Assembly: GCA_030867875.1 (NCBI GenBank)
Contig: JAOWCC010000019.1
Span: 34,019,976-34,083,975 of the forward strand
Length of the DNA: 64,000 bases
Reading direction: 5' to 3'
From: Actinernus sp. WN-2022
Lineage: Eukaryota; Cnidaria; Anthozoa; Actiniaria; Actinernidae
Part shown: positions 1 to 12,190 of the stretch, piece after piece
Numbering within the stretch: position 1 is the first letter of the stretch
Layout of the letters: every line of letters starts with the position of its first letter
Notes under the pieces: generated by a model
The model's database searches: none
What the model was told of the DNA's origin: nothing
The model's input: the letters and a program-made list of their open reading frames with translations, nothing else
Translations under genes and position numbers: made by a program

Positions 1-1367
1 AACTAGGTAAGTCCAGTTATATATTTAAGCATGTTTATTCTTCTCAGAGGTAATAATAATAAGTGTGGAGTTTGTGGGCCTGGGCCTGTCACTGCAAAGT
101 GTTGCTGTGGTGTATTTCAGGGACTCAAGGGAATAATAGGAATTATACTTACTTCGTTCTTATCCTCTTCACATCAAATATCCACCAATGTATTGTTGAG
201 CAACATGGATACATTGGTGGATGATAGGTGGCCTTGAACTGCTCCCTTGGATAATACATTCACTTCATTGTATGCTGGAATGATGAATTTCTCTTAGCCT
301 TCTCAAAGACACATTGTTGTAACGCTTCCAGGTTTACGGCTTTCAATAGCTATGGGTTCCAATTCATTATAATGTTATCATTAATCAACATAATTACATA
401 TAAGGTTCACAATCTAATATTTATTGATTGAAGTTGTTAAATAAAACTCCAATAATGCATCCCTGAAAAAATGAACTACATTTTATATTAATGTCAGATA
501 AATTTGTCATTTGAAATAAATCTTGTGGTGATTGACTGACTCGATCATGTCAGGATATGGTGAACAAAAACTGGATGTGTTCAACAGTTCTTTCAATAAG
601 GGCCGATGGCCAATGAACCTAAAGTAAGCTACCTTTTATGAACTGTGGTGCTGTAGAGGTGTGGAAACGTTTGTCCATCCTATTTTCAGGTGTTAATTGC
701 TTTGATGTTCTTTTAATTATGTTTTAAGTGGTAGATAAAATATGAGCCGCTTCGGCGAGCCATTGTAAATGATCATAAAGGTCGGACGCGAATATTTTAT
801 CGTGCTTGTGAAATGAAACAATATTTGGAATGCACATTATTGATAATATGTGATTCTGTGTTATTCTAATTATGGAAGTTGAAATGACCATGCATGTATG
901 ACTCATAGGAGTTATAGATCTTTATCAAAAGTTATGCATACTTATTAGCTGAGTACTAAATCTTTATCAAAAGTTAATTTACTCAATAATTTTATTGGAA
1001 TTTACAGTACTGTGCATTTGATCTGAAAGCTGAGCTGGGATTGGTTTGCACCCTCATTAATTATTCATGATTTTACAAGCAGTAATTATACCAAACCTTT
1101 CTTTTCACCAGTGTTACCAGTATTACATTTTATCCAATGAAACAGAAGCCTAATAATTTATCAAAAGGGAACACCAAGAAAGCAGACCTAGAGAGGAATT
1201 ACATGTAGGAACATTTTAGATAGCAAATTAAACTTTTCATGCTAAATCTACTAGTTATGACTCAATGGCATGAAATTGGTGAATGAATAGTTTTCTGTCT
1301 GAAATAGGCCTAACTAAATTAACCAAAAGATAAAATAAACACAAAACAAAATAATGGTAGAACAAAC

Positions 1368-1646
1368 CTTTTTACAGCAGAATAACATCAGGTTGAACAT
1401 TGTTGTGCCCTGATATCAATTTTCTGCTCCTTGCACAAAATCTCCACATCTGCAACAAGTTCACCATAATCTTCATTTTCTGCCCTTTGCTTTATGGCCT
1501 TATTCATATGGGACGTTACAATCCATATGCTCTTGTGAGCATTTCTCATTGCACTTTGGAGGTTCATCTCCGCCGTCTCCAGAGAAATGCCACTAAGTTG
1601 AGGGTTGGGTAGTTCAAATGTTAGCTTGAACAACTTGGATTTGGTC
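1368..1646 (-). pseudogene. Exon-like segment, copy 1 of 4 (unknown protein)
   Basis: On the minus strand this block is bounded by a polypyrimidine/TTTTAG acceptor (just above 1646) and an AAG|GTTTGT donor (just below 1368), so it looks like an internal exon. The encoded stretch contains LSGISLETAEMNL, VTSHMNKAIKQRAE and LVADVEILCKEQKIDIRAQ and has no transmembrane or known catalytic motif. I do not recognise the family. In this copy a small indel after DIRAQ brings a stop before the donor, so the exon is broken compared with the copy at 17844-18111. Conservation of the protein reading over four copies suggests it was once a real coding exon. Confidence 0.45.
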
Positions 1647-1811
1647 CTAAAATAATAATAATTATTATTTATTGGGATCTCATTATCATAATAATGGGAT
1701 CATGTGTACTGTATGTAATGTTGGCCACAGGTCGGTCATTAAGGGTTGGCCAACAGATTGGCGACTACGTCAGCCAACTACAGCTGTCAGCTGCGCATTG
1801 GTCGATGGTTA

Positions 1812-1895
1812 GCTAGGTGAAGCCATGTGAATGCAAATGAAGCCAGGTGAAGCCAGGTGAAGCCAGGCGAAGCCAGGTGAAGGCAAGTGAAGGGA
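1812..1895. repeat. Minisatellite, ~10-bp GTGAAGCCAG-type unit
   Basis: About eight imperfect repeats of a 10-bp unit close to AGGTGAAGCC. The same array occurs in every copy of the duplicated segment (5562-5640, 9130-9335, 18190-18465), with different lengths and unit mixes. Confidence 0.85.
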
Positions 1896-2094
1896 ACTGC
1901 TGCCCTTGCTAATCAGTCCCATAAATTCCACAATTTATAGTTAAAATAAAATAAGGATAAGAGCAATGGAGGCTGCTGCCTTTGCTAATCAGCCCATCTC
2001 TCCCAGATACATCACACAAACCTCCCCCGCAAGTTGTGAATGGATAAAAATAGGTCTGACAGCTATACAGTTAAGGAAGCGATACAAATATATT

Positions 2095-3064
2095 TGTGGA
2101 ACGCATTAGATTTCCACCGACCCAGAATTCTTATCTGGGCATCAGACATTCCCTGATCTGCAGCATGAGTGGCAGCCCTATGCGAAAACTATGGCCCTTA
2201 TACCGGGCAGGATCGAGACCACAATGCTTAATTGCTAGAGAAAGCCTGTCAGTGAAATAAGTCCAAGAAACAGGACTATCATCTATTGAAATGGAAAGAG
2301 GACCTGGCCTGTTTCCTCTGAGTGCCAAATAATCCAACAACAATTGTACTGGGCAAAATGTTGCCTGTCGGTTTATAACCACGGAAAAAGGATGCTGATT
2401 GTAGCTATGTTTGAAGTCTAAAAATGTAACTTTCAACGCTACAATTTCTTGTGTAGTATTAACTAGCTTGGCCAGCTGATGAATTTGTAAAGGAGAACCA
2501 GAAGCTTTTTTGGAGGTTTAAGTGATCTCGCCAACTCAAGCATAAAAAGCGATAGAGCACATAGCTTGAAATTGGCAAATTTCGTGTCTAGAACTGGGAA
2601 AGTTTGAGGCAGAGTCAATCAACCTATGTAGAATTGGAAGAATAATTGGCAATCGACTATCCAAACGTGAACCTAGCTTTCCATAACCTTTAAGCATTTG
2701 GACAATAAAAAAGGCTTTATCAGGATCGGGAAATCCTGAAAGCTTGTGAGAATAGCCTAATGCCGAAACATGTATTAACTGTTGATGAATTGTAATGGTG
2801 ATCATACATGTAGGCAATAAAAAGTGCCAACGTAGGAGGCGAAATCGGAAGAGTTGCAGAAATTTTAATAAAAGTAGAATGTAAGAACTGGTGAAATAAC
2901 TTCCAAGCTCGTTTATAGGTTGGAATTGATGAAGGTTGAAGGCTCGAGTTTATGACAGTGGCTACTATGGTTCCCAACTCTGAGGCTGCAGATACTGGTG
3001 GATACCTCCATGTGAGCTGGTGCCAAGTGTCTGAAAGTCTGAACCTGTAATCGAGACAAAGCAT
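2095..3064 (-). pseudogene. DIRS-like tyrosine recombinase, frameshifted (unit 1)
   Basis: The N-terminal core-binding part is read in pieces (SSIPTYKRAWKLFHQFLHST; LFIAYMYDHHYNSSTVNT; then, in another frame, VSALGYSHKLSGFPDPDKAF). The catalytic part follows with HSFRIG. Immediately after that box the frame shifts by one base, and the expected continuation (a THAADQGMSDAQIRILGRWK reading and a terminal Tyr in HKYI) lies in the next frame. Arg, His/Trp and Tyr positions of the catalytic set can thus be seen, but not in one frame. The same break occurs in unit 2. Confidence 0.72.
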
Positions 3065-3464
3065 CCGCTAAATCGTTATGAATCCCTCGTATGTGCTTGG
3101 CTTTGAAAACAATATTGTGTTGTAAACAAACCAAAACTAGCTTCTGCACAAAGAACATCAAGTTCTTGTCCCTGCAAGATTGCTTATTGATTACATGAAC
3201 AAGAGCTTCATTGTCAGTGAAGAATAGGATACATTGGTTGCTCATTGCCTGACCCCACAGGTACAGACTTAAGACAATTGGGTAAAACTCTAGAATGGCA
3301 ATGTTGCAGTGAACCCAATGATCAGGCCATTTCCCATAGTACCAATGACTTCCAAAAATAGCACCAAAACCAAGTACACCTGAGGCATCTGTAAAAAGGT
3401 TTAACTTTGTAGAACAAAGCCATGTTTCATCGAGGAAAAAGGACTTCCCATTGAATGCAGACAA
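2913..3464 (-). pseudogene. DIRS-like RNase H domain (unit 1)
   Basis: The frame reads LNLFTDASGVLGFGAIFGSH, then AILEFYPIVLSLYLWG, FFTDNEALVHVINKQ and IRGIHNDLADALSR. These match the catalytic Asp-containing strands and the terminal HNDLADALSR motif of the RNase H found in DIRS and Ngaro elements. The upstream reverse transcriptase is reduced to its last residues (SAFNGKSFFLDETW). After the ALSRLQ motif comes the linker to the recombinase. It cannot act alone and is probably not expressed. Confidence 0.75.
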
Positions 3465-5119
3465 AGAAGAAAGCCTCCTTTACCTCTTGGTTAAGTCTTA
3501 TGTAATGGTTAGGTGATTGTATCCCTAGGTTAAGATTGATTAATCGCCGTAGAAATGCCCGACCAGGTTTAACAACTGAATATGCAAAATTCAAAAGAGT
3601 AACAAGTTCCTATATGGATGCTAGAGCCTGGAAAGCTGTGGTTTTGATAATTAGGGATATATAAATTAACTGTCAAGAAACAGTCAGTTCATTGTTGTTC
3701 TGGCTCACGAACAGTTAGTGTTAAATTTTATGGACAAATTACTAAATGAAATAACTAGGTAAGTCCAGTTATATATTTAAGCATGTTTATTCTTCTCAGA
3801 GGTAATAATAATAAGTGTGGAGTTTGTGGGCCTGGGCCTGTCACTGCAAAGTGTTGCTGTGGTGTATTTCAGGGACTCAAGGGAATAATAGGAATTATAC
3901 TTACTTCGTTCTTATCCTCTTCACATCAAATATCCACCAATGTATTGTTGAGCAACATGGATACATTGGTGGATGATAGGTGGCCTTGAACTGCTCCCTT
4001 GGATAATACATTCACTTCATTGTATGCTGGAATGATGAATTTCTCTTAGCCTTCTCAAAGACACATTGTTGTAACGCTTCCAGGTTTACGGCTTTCAATA
4101 GCTATGGGTTCCAATTCATTATAATGTTATCATTAATCAACATAATTACATATAAGGTTCACAATCTAATATTTATTGATTGAAGTTGTTAAATAAAACT
4201 CCAATAATGCATCCCTGAAAAAATGAACTACATTTTATATTAATGTCAGATAAATTTGTCATTTGAAATAAATCTTGTGGTGATTGACTGACTCGATCAT
4301 GTCAGGATATGGTGAACAAAAACTGGATGTGTTCAACAGTTCTTTCAATAAGGGCCGATGGCCAATGAACCTAAAGTAAGCTACCTTTTATGAACTGTGG
4401 TGCTGTAGAGGTGTGGAAACGTTTGTCCATCCTATTTTCAGGTGTTAATTGCTTTGATGTTCTTTTAATTATGTTTTAAGTGGTAGATAAAATATGAGCC
4501 GCTTCGGCGAGCCATTGTAAATGATCATAAAGGTCGGACGCGAATATTTTATCGTGCTTGTGAAATGAAACAATATTTGGAATGCACATTATTGATAATA
4601 TGTGATTCTGTGTTATTCTAATTATGGAAGTTGAAATGACCATGCATGTATGACTCATAGGAGTTATAGATCTTTATCAAAAGTTATGCATACTTATTAG
4701 CTGAGTACTAAATCTTTATCAAAAGTTAATTTACTCAATAATTTTATTGGAATTTACAGTACTGTGCATGTGATCTGAAAGCTGAGCTGGGATTGGTTTG
4801 CACCCTCATTAATTATTCATGATTTTACAAGCAGTAATTATACCAAACCTTTCTTTTCACCAGTGTTACCAGTATTACATTTTATCCAATGAAACAGAAG
4901 CCTAATAATTTATCAAAAGGGAACACCAAGAAAGCAGACCTAGAGAGGAATTACATGTAGGAACATTTTAGATAGCAAATTAAACTTTTCATGCTAAATC
5001 TACTAGTTATGACTCAATGGCATGAAATTGGTGAATGAATAGTTTTCTGTCTGAAATAGGCCTAACTAAATTAACCAAAAGATAAAATAAACACAAAACA
5101 AAATAATGGTAGAACAAAC

Positions 5120-5398
5120 CTTTTTACAGCAGAATAACATCAGGTTGAACATTGTTGTGCCCTGATATCAATTTTCTGCTCCTTGCACAAAATCTCCACA
5201 TCTGCAACAAGTTCACCATAATCTTCATTTTCTGCCCTTTGCTTTATGGCCTTATTCATATGGGACGTTACAATCCATATGCTCTTGTGAGCATTTCTCA
5301 TTGCACTTTGGAGGTTCATCTCCGCCGTCTCCAGAGAAATGCCACTAAGTTGAGGGTTGGGTAGTTCAAATGTTAGCTTGAACAACTTGGATTTGGTC
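5120..5398 (-). pseudogene. Exon-like segment, copy 2 of 4
   Basis: Same minus-strand exon-like block as at 1368-1646, with the same acceptor and donor and the same premature stop after the DIRAQ motif. The lesion is shared by units 1 and 2, so it predates their duplication. Confidence 0.45.
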
Positions 5399-5561
5399 CT
5401 AAAATAATAATAATTATTATTTATTGGGATCTCATTATCATAATAATGGGATCATGTGTACTGTATGTAATGTTGGCCACAGGTCGGTCATTAAGGGTTG
5501 GCCAACAGATTGGCGACTACGTCAGCCAACTACAGCTGTCAGCTGCGCATTGGTCGATGGT

Positions 5562-5640
5562 TAGCTAGGTGAAGCCATGTGAATGCAAATGAAGCCAGGT
5601 GAAGCCAGGCGAAGCCAGGTGAAGGCAAGTGAAGGGAACT
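5562..5640. repeat. Minisatellite, ~10-bp unit, unit 2 copy
   Basis: Same array as at 1812-1895, one 10-bp unit shorter, consistent with replication slippage after duplication. Confidence 0.85.
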
Positions 5641-5659
5641 GCTGCCCTTGCTAATCAGT

Positions 5660-7350
5660 CCCATAAATTCCACAATTTATAGTTAAAATAAAATAAGGAT
5701 AAGAGCAATGGAGGCTGCTGCCTTTGCTAATCAGCCCATCTCTCCCAGATACATCACACAAACCTCCCCCGCAAGTTGTGAATGGATAAAAATAGGTCTG
5801 ACAGCTATACAGTTAAGGAAGCGATACAAATATATTTGTGGAACGCATTAGATTTCCACCGACCCAGAATTCTTATCTGGGCATCAGACATTCCCTGATC
5901 TGCAGCATGAGTGGCAGCCCTATGCGAAAACTATGGCCCTTATACCGGGCAGGATCGAGACCACAATGCTTAATTGCTAGAGAAAGCCTGTCAGTGAAAT
6001 AAGTCCAAGAAACAGGACTATCATCTATTGAAATGGAAAGAGGACCTGGCCTGTTTCCTCTGAGTGCCAAATAATCCAACAACAATTGTACTGGGCAAAA
6101 TGTTGCCTGTCGGTTTATAACCACGGAAAAAGGATGCTGATTGTAGCTATGTTTGAAGTCTAAAAATGTAACTTTCAACGCTACAATTTCTTGTGTAGTA
6201 TTAACTAGCTTGGCCAGCTGATGAATTTGTAAAGGAGAACCAGAAGCTTTTTTGGAGGTTTAAGTGATCTCGCCAACTCAAGCATAAAAAGCGATAGAGC
6301 ACATAGCTTGAAATTGGCAAATTTCGTATCTAGAACTGGGAAAGTTTGAGGCAGAGTCAATCAACCTATGTAGAATTGGAAGAATAATTGGCAATCGACT
6401 ATCCAAACGTGAACCTAGCTTTCCATAACCTTTAAGCAATTGGACAATAAAAAAGGCTTTAGCAGGATCGGGAAATCCTGAAAGCTTGTGAGAATAGCCT
6501 AATGCCTAAACATGTATTAACTGTTGATGAAATGTAATGGTGATCATACATGTAGGCAATAAAAAGTGCCAACGTAGGAGGCGCAATCGGAAGAGTTGCA
6601 GAAATTTTAATAAAAGTAGAATGTAAGAACTGGTGAAACAACTTCCAAGCTCGTTTATAGGTTGGAATTGATGAAGGTTGAAGGCTCGAGTTTATGACAG
6701 TGGCTACTATGGTTCCCAACTCTGAGGCTGCAGATACTGGTGGCGGGGGATACGTCCATGTGAGCTGGTGCCAAGTGTCTGAAAGTCTGAACCTGTAATC
6801 GAGACAAAGCATCCGCTAAATCGTTATGAATCCCTCGTATGTGCTTGGCTTTGAAAACAATATTGTGCTGTAAACAAACCAAAACTAGCTTCTGCACAAA
6901 GAACATCAAGTTCTTGTCCCTGCAAGATTGCTTATTGATTACATGAACAAGAGCTTCATTGTCAGTGAAGAATAGGATACATTGGTTGCTCATTGCCTGA
7001 CCCCACAGGTACAGACTTAAGACAATTGGGTAAAACTCTAGAATGGCAATGTTGCAGTGAACCCAATCATCAGGCCATTTCCATAGTACCAATGACTTCC
7101 AAAAATAGCACCAAAACCAAGTACACCAACAAAGCCATGTTTCATCGAGGAAAAAGGACTTCCCATTGAATGCAGACAGAAAAGAAAGCCAAAGTCTTAG
7201 ATCCTCCTTTACCTCTTGGTTAAGTCTTATGTAATGGTTAGGTGATTGTATCCCTAGGTTAAGATTGATTAATCACCGTAGAAATGCCCAACCAATGTCA
7301 GGTTTAACAACTGAATATGCAAACTTCTGGCTCACGAACAGTTAGTGTTA
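5660..7350 (-). mobile_element. DIRS-like retrotransposon remnant (unit 2)
   Basis: Second copy of the DIRS-like remnant. It retains more of the reverse-transcriptase end: 7150-7320 reads LINLNLGIQSPNHYIRLNQE and EDLRLWLSFLSAFNGK before a deletion that removes the LNLFTDASG strand of RNase H. The rest of RNase H (6655-7092), the recombinase N-terminus (6459-6812) and the catalytic part (5840-6178) follow, with the same one-base break after HSFRIG as unit 1. Both copies are inactive, with partly different lesions. Confidence 0.74.
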
Positions 7351-8743
7351 AATTTTAAGGACAAATTACTAAATGAAATAACTAGGTAAGTCCAGTTATA
7401 TATTTAAGTATGTTTATTCTTCTCAGAGGTAATAATAATAAGTGTGGGGTTTGTGGGCCTGGACCTGTCACTGCAAAGTGTTGCTGTGGTGTATTTCAGG
7501 GACTCAAGGGTATAATAGGAATTATACTTACTTCGTTCTTATCCTCTTCACATCAAATATCCACCAATGTATTGTTGAGCAACATGGATACATTGGTGGA
7601 TGATAGGTGGCCTTGAACTGCTCCCTTAGATAATACATTCACTTCATTGTATGCTGGAATGATGAATTTCTCTTAGCCTTCTCAAAGACACATTGTTGTA
7701 ACGCTTCCAGGTTTACGGCTTTCAATGGCTATGGGTTCCAATTCATTATAATTTTATCATTAATCAACATAATTACATATAAGGTTCACAATCTAATATT
7801 TATTGATTGAAGTTGTTAAATAAAACTCCAATAATGCATCCCTGAAAAAATGAACTACTGTTTAAATATTAATGTCAGATAAATTTGTCATTTGAAATAA
7901 ATCTTGTGGTGATTGACTGACTCGTTCATGTCAGGATATGGTGAACAAAAACTGGATGTGTTCAACAGTTCTTTCAATAAGGGCCGATGGCCAATGAAGC
8001 TAAAGTAAGCTACCTTTTATGAACTGTGGTGCTGTAGAGGTGTGGAAACGTTTGTCCATCCTATTTTCAGGTGTTAATTGCTTTGATGTTCTTTTAATTA
8101 TGTTTTAAGTGGTAGATACAATATGAGCCGCTTCGGCAAGCTATTGTAAATGATCATAAAGGTCGGATGCGAATATTTTATTGTGCTTGTGAAATGAAAC
8201 AATATTTGGAATGCAGATTTTTGATAATATGTGATTCTGTGTTATTCTAACTTGAAATGCCCATGCATTTATGTCCCATAGGAGTTACAGATCTTTATCA
8301 AAAGTTATGCATACTTATTAGCTGAGTACTAAATCTTTATCAAAAGTTAATTTACTCATTAATAATTTTATTGGAATTTACAGTATTGTGCATGTGATCT
8401 GAAAGCTGAGCTGTGATTGGTTTGCACCCTCTTTAATTATTCATGATTTTACAAGCAGTAATTATACCAAACCTTACTTTTCACTAGTGTTACCAGTATT
8501 ACATTTTATCCTATGAAACAGAAGCCTAATAATTTATCAAAAGGGAACACCAAGAAAGCAGACCTAGAGAGGAATTACATGTAGGCACATTTTAGATAGC
8601 AAATTAAACTTTTCATGCTAAATCTACTAGTTATGACTCAATGGCATTAAATTGGTGAATGAATAGTTTTCTGTCTGAAATAGGCGTAACTAAATTAACC
8701 AAAAGATAAAATTAACACACAACAAAATAATGGTAGAACAAAC

Positions 8744-8959
8744 CTTTTTACAACAGAATAACATTTTTTGTGCCCTGATATCAATTTTCTGCTCCTTGCA
8801 CAAAATCTCCACATCTGCAACAAGTTCACCATAATCTTCATCTTCTGCCCTTTGCTTTATGGCCTTATTCATATGGGACGTTACAACCCATGTGCTCTTG
8901 TGAGCATTTCTCGTTGCACTTCGGAGGTTCATCTCCGCTTGAACAACCAGGATTTGGTC
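8744..8959 (-). pseudogene. Exon-like segment, copy 3 of 4 (internal deletion)
   Basis: Minus-strand copy of the same exon-like block. About 50 bp encoding the PNPQLSGISLETA stretch are missing near 8937, but the downstream part reads through RAQKMLFCCKK up to the AAG|GTTTGT donor without the stop seen in units 1 and 2. Function unknown. Confidence 0.42.
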
Positions 8960-9129
8960 CTAAAATAATAATAATAATTATTTATTGGTATCTCATTATC
9001 ATAATAATGGGATCATGTGTACTGTATGCAATGTTGGCCACAGGTCGGTCATTAAGGGTTGGCCAACTGATTGGCCACTACGTCAGCCAACTACAGCTGT
9101 CAGCTGAGGATTGGTCGATGATTAGCTAG

Positions 9130-9335
9130 ATGAAGCCATGTGAACGCAAATGAAGCCAGGTGCAGGCAAGTGAAGCCATGTGAAGCCAGGTGAAGGCCAG
9201 TACAGGTGATTGCAGGTGAGTGAAGGCCAGTGCGAGCTAGTGAAGGCCAGTGCGAGCTAGTGAAGGCCAGTGCAGGTGAATGCAGGCCAGTGCGGGCCAG
9301 TGCGGGCCAGTACAGATGAATGCAGGTGAGTACAC
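9130..9335. repeat. Expanded minisatellite, 10/20-bp units
   Basis: A longer version of the same array. Units drift from AGGTGAAGCC to GTGAAGGCCA/GTGCGAGCTA and GTGCGGGCCA, with some 20-bp higher-order periodicity. Confidence 0.85.
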
Positions 9336-10466
9336 TGGATAGCGCATTTCATCGTCACACACGGTACAGTACAACTTCAATAGTTTACGAGTAATTCGTG
9401 TAATGCATTCGACATTTTCTGCATTGGTGATGTATTTTCAAGGTACATTGGGCTCAGAACGCCTAGAATGGTTGCTTCAAAGTACGAGTAAGTATTTGTT
9501 TGATGGTTTTTGTGTGGTTTTCCATTCTTGCAAGACCATTATTTTCTACAATGTTATAAACTACCGGAAACTGTAGAGTGTACTGTCAGTGTACAATTAC
9601 ATAATTTTGCAATACGTTGTGCCATACAGTCATAAAGAACAAAATGAAGTTTGTCATACTTCATTAAGTTGTAGTTTAATGTACATGGAGTGTTCACAGG
9701 TACATTGTACGTGTTTATACGGATCGGCCCGGTTTAAAAGCTTATTTAATAGGAATAGCATACATGTAATTGACTTTAGTGCTGTACTTGAGTTTTCGTT
9801 TCGCGTTTGTATAGTTTTACGACGACCTCATGCAATGAGAGCGAACTGGTGCAGTTTATAATATTTGTAAGCGTAGCAGTTGTTATATTACAACTGCATC
9901 TTATATTATTGAATTTAGCACGTTTTCTATGTGGTGGGAGGAAAACCAGAGAACGTGCCCTGAGAAAAACCTTCAGAGCAAGCTAGGGTGAGATACCAAC
10001 AAACACACATGTTCAGCACCCCGGCTCCTGCACTGAGTTGCACAATTTTTGGTATGAACACTAACTAAAATCTTCATTATTGAAGGAGGTTATAAGTTTT
10101 GGAGGAAGAAGAATAAGAATGAATATATCAAAGCCTAGTATATAAATAAGCTTAGTATATGTACCCAAGGTATTAAGGACAGCAGTCTGTGATAATTTGT
10201 AGGTGTACATAGTATTACGTATAGGTATAAATTTAACCTATATTATCAAGGTGCTTGTAAGAAAAACTGTACAAATAGACAGTGAGTTGGCTAATATTGA
10301 AAACCTGTTCAATATAAATAACATTTTCTCTTATTAAGTTTCTCAGAGCACTGTTTCACCCCTAAAATGAGTCCCCTTCACATTAATACTGTAATACTCT
10401 TGCTCTAACCTACCCTAACTGGATATCAGTTTTAACATACATACCATACATGGAGCAAAACTTGAA

Positions 10467-11167
10467 TCAGTTCAGTACAAAGCTAAATACAGTAATAATT
10501 CTAGATTCACAAGTAAACAGTAATCTATAAGACTGCAAAAGTTTGAGAGCTGTTTTCCTACTCTTAATTAAGCTGTATACCTTAGAGTCTCGTAGATAGT
10601 CGTGAGCTGTTGCTATATGGTTATGTTGGAGTAAAAATGACTTATCCCACTCTTCTATTTTTCCATTACATGTCCTTGATTCTTTCAGGACTTTCACTTG
10701 TATTTGAGCCAGGTTACTTTCATACTTAGATTTATAGAAGCGTGAGCCAGGGTTAAGGGCTAAATCACTCTTAACCTATCTAGTTGTTGGACTTTAGGTG
10801 TTTCTCCTAATACTGATGCTATGGCCTTCCCTGTCTTTGTTTGGAGCAGTTCAGGACTTGGAAGATTGTCATTTGGTACTTCAGTGGTACCCTTCTTTGT
10901 TGGGGGTTGGGTGTCACAATCATCAGAAATTACTGATTGAGAAGCATCTGATTGTTGGTGGAGAGTACCAGCTGATGCCTTATGATTACATGCAGTTACC
11001 GCTTCCCCAGTAGTTGACTCAGTTAAGCCTCTGCATTTCTTCATTGCTGGTTCAGAGTCATTACCAATACCTTCACATGTTTGATGCTTTTCCCCAGCAA
11101 TTATGGTATACATGCAGATGGACTTGTTGTGGCTATCTCCTAGGTCCATACTGTCATGTAGATCCAT
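10467..11167 (-). pseudogene. Duplicated coding-like segment, hypothetical (copy 1)
   Basis: On the minus strand one frame (11167-10760) reads a hydrophilic Ser/Thr-rich stretch with AMKKCRGLTESTTGEA and LLQTKTGKAIASVLGETPKV. A second frame continues after a one-base shift near 10765 with ALNPGSRFYKSKYESNLAQI and VKVLKESRTCNGKIEEWDKS, followed by DYLRDSKVYSLIKSRKTALK. The other copy at 20720-21304 has the same arrangement and the same stop, so the shift is old or marks an unseen splice junction. No domain recognised. Low-complexity acidic/basic character would suit a nuclear protein, but that is a guess. Confidence 0.4.
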
Positions 11168-11344
11168 GTCAAGAACCAGGGTCTCTTGTTCAGCAAAGGT
11201 TGTTTCACTGTCCTCTGTAAAATATTTTTAAAATAGCTTATAGTATAAACTAGCTATATAGACTTACGTGTGTATAAAAATTGTGGTGTCACCAAACGAA
11301 GAACTTCCAGTAGGAGGATCCAAGGATTCCTAGTGGAATAATAA

Positions 11345-12190
11345 TGCAATGCTATAATAATAATAATGTTTAAATTTATATAGCGCTTAAATTATGTAAG
11401 ATATTCAAAAGCGCTTTACATTAAGTTAAAGGAGAGTAAATATTTGTATGTACACACAAGCAGGCTAAAAAGGTAAATGTTTAAAATGGATAAAATATAT
11501 GCTATTATAGTTCTACGAATTAAATATAATAATGACTGATAATAGGATTTATATGCCAGCCGCAGCATATGTAGTACAACTAATTCAAGCGACCAAACAG
11601 AAATACTACGACTGGCATACAAATCCATAATGTAAATCCGTATTGAAAGAAAAAGATATTTAAAAAGTTCAAAATATTACAAAGTTCAAAAATTACGATC
11701 AAATGTTTTCTTAAAAAGATAGATCTTCAATTGGATCTTAAAAGAGTCAATGTTACTGCAGAGTCAATAGTCAGGGGTAGAGAGTTCCATACTACAGGGC
11801 CAGCATGGGCAAACGCCATGTCACCTAAGGTCTTGCATTTTGTTCGAGGAGCCAAGAGTAGATGCCTATCATCTGATCTAAAATGATATGAGTTGACAGG
11901 CTTAGTAGTTCCGAGATGTAGTCCGGCGCCATGCCGTTCAGACCCTTGTATGTAAGAAGAGCGATCCTGAACTCAACCCGATACTTAACAGGCAACCAGT
12001 GGAGGTGAATCAAGACAGGAGTGATATGGGCAAATCTCGGTAGTAAGCATGTCACTCTTGCAGCAGCATTGAGAACCTTCTGTAGACGATCATGCTGGTA
12101 CTGGGGCAGTCCAAATAGGAGCGAGTTACAGTATTCCAGGTGCGACGTCACAGATGCATGGACCAGCGTCTTGCTTGACTCAACAGACAG
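11345..12190 (-). mobile_element. 5'-truncated CR1/L2-like non-LTR retrotransposon
   Basis: The minus-strand frame near 12190-11860 carries the C-terminal segment typical of CR1/L2-type reverse transcriptases: SHLEYCNSLLFGLPQYQ, LQKVLNAAARVTCLLP, HITPVLIHLHWLPVKYRVEF and TYKGLNGMAPDYISEL. Downstream, the 3' region ends in AATAATAATAAT at 11345-11370 (read as a TTA tail on the minus strand). The 5' end abuts the MULE pseudogene near 12190. It is a dead 3' fragment. Confidence 0.75.

Larger units (their letters stand above)
1905..3720 (-). mobile_element. DIRS-like tyrosine-recombinase retrotransposon remnant (unit 1)
   Basis: Reading on the minus strand from 3720 to 1905, a truncated reverse-transcriptase end is followed by RNase H and then a tyrosine recombinase. 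That order, the LFTDASGVLGFGAIFG RNase H signature and the HSFRIG recombinase box fit the DIRS/Ngaro group, which integrates by tyrosine recombinase rather than DDE integrase. The palm domain of reverse transcriptase is missing, and frameshifts break the recombinase, so the copy is dead. Its own termini cannot be placed exactly because the surrounding segment has been tandemly duplicated. Confidence 0.75.
1..3752. repeat. Tandem segmental duplication, unit 1
   Basis: The sequence starting at base 1 restarts almost unchanged at 3753 and again at 7380, so this is the first of three head-to-tail units. Unit 1 is 3,752 bp, unit 2 is 3,627 bp. Each unit begins with about 1.3 kb of AT-rich non-coding sequence, then a minus-strand exon-like segment, a short 10-bp-type minisatellite and, in units 1 and 2, a DIRS-like retrotransposon remnant. 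Differences between units 1 and 2 are few (scattered substitutions and small indels), which suggests recent duplication. I see no convincing gene in bases 1-1367; short open frames on both strands there have no recognisable domain. Confidence 0.93.
3753..7379. repeat. Tandem segmental duplication, unit 2
   Basis: Second head-to-tail copy of the unit that starts at base 1. It is about 125 bp shorter because of small deletions near 5600 (minisatellite), near 7120 (in the RNase H segment) and near 7320. In exchange it keeps some reverse-transcriptase-end sequence at 7150-7320 that unit 1 has lost. The first 1.3 kb (3753-5119) is non-coding as in unit 1. Confidence 0.93.
7380..9345. repeat. Tandem segmental duplication, unit 3 (partial, more diverged)
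   Basis: Third copy of the unit. It matches units 1 and 2 from its start through the exon-like segment and into the minisatellite near 9130-9335, with clearly more substitutions. It then departs: where units 1 and 2 run into the DIRS-like element, unit 3 continues into sequence that instead recurs at 18.4-21.5 kb. Unit 3 therefore probably keeps the older arrangement. Confidence 0.85.
8413..11340. repeat. Segmental duplicate B, copy 1
   Basis: From about 8413 to 11340 the sequence matches 17511-21540 at high identity (exon-like block, minisatellite, a 9.35-10.1 kb non-coding stretch, and the coding-like segment near 10.5-11.2 kb). This is a dispersed duplication separate from the head-to-tail units. 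The copy here lacks the CR1/L2-like insertion found at 19374-20338 in the other, so it supplies the empty site near 10140-10160. Confidence 0.88.

Noticed and set aside
31..237. 68-codon plus-strand frame repeated at 3783 and 7410
   Set aside because: Its repetition only reflects the segmental duplication; it has no domain, splice context or codon evidence.
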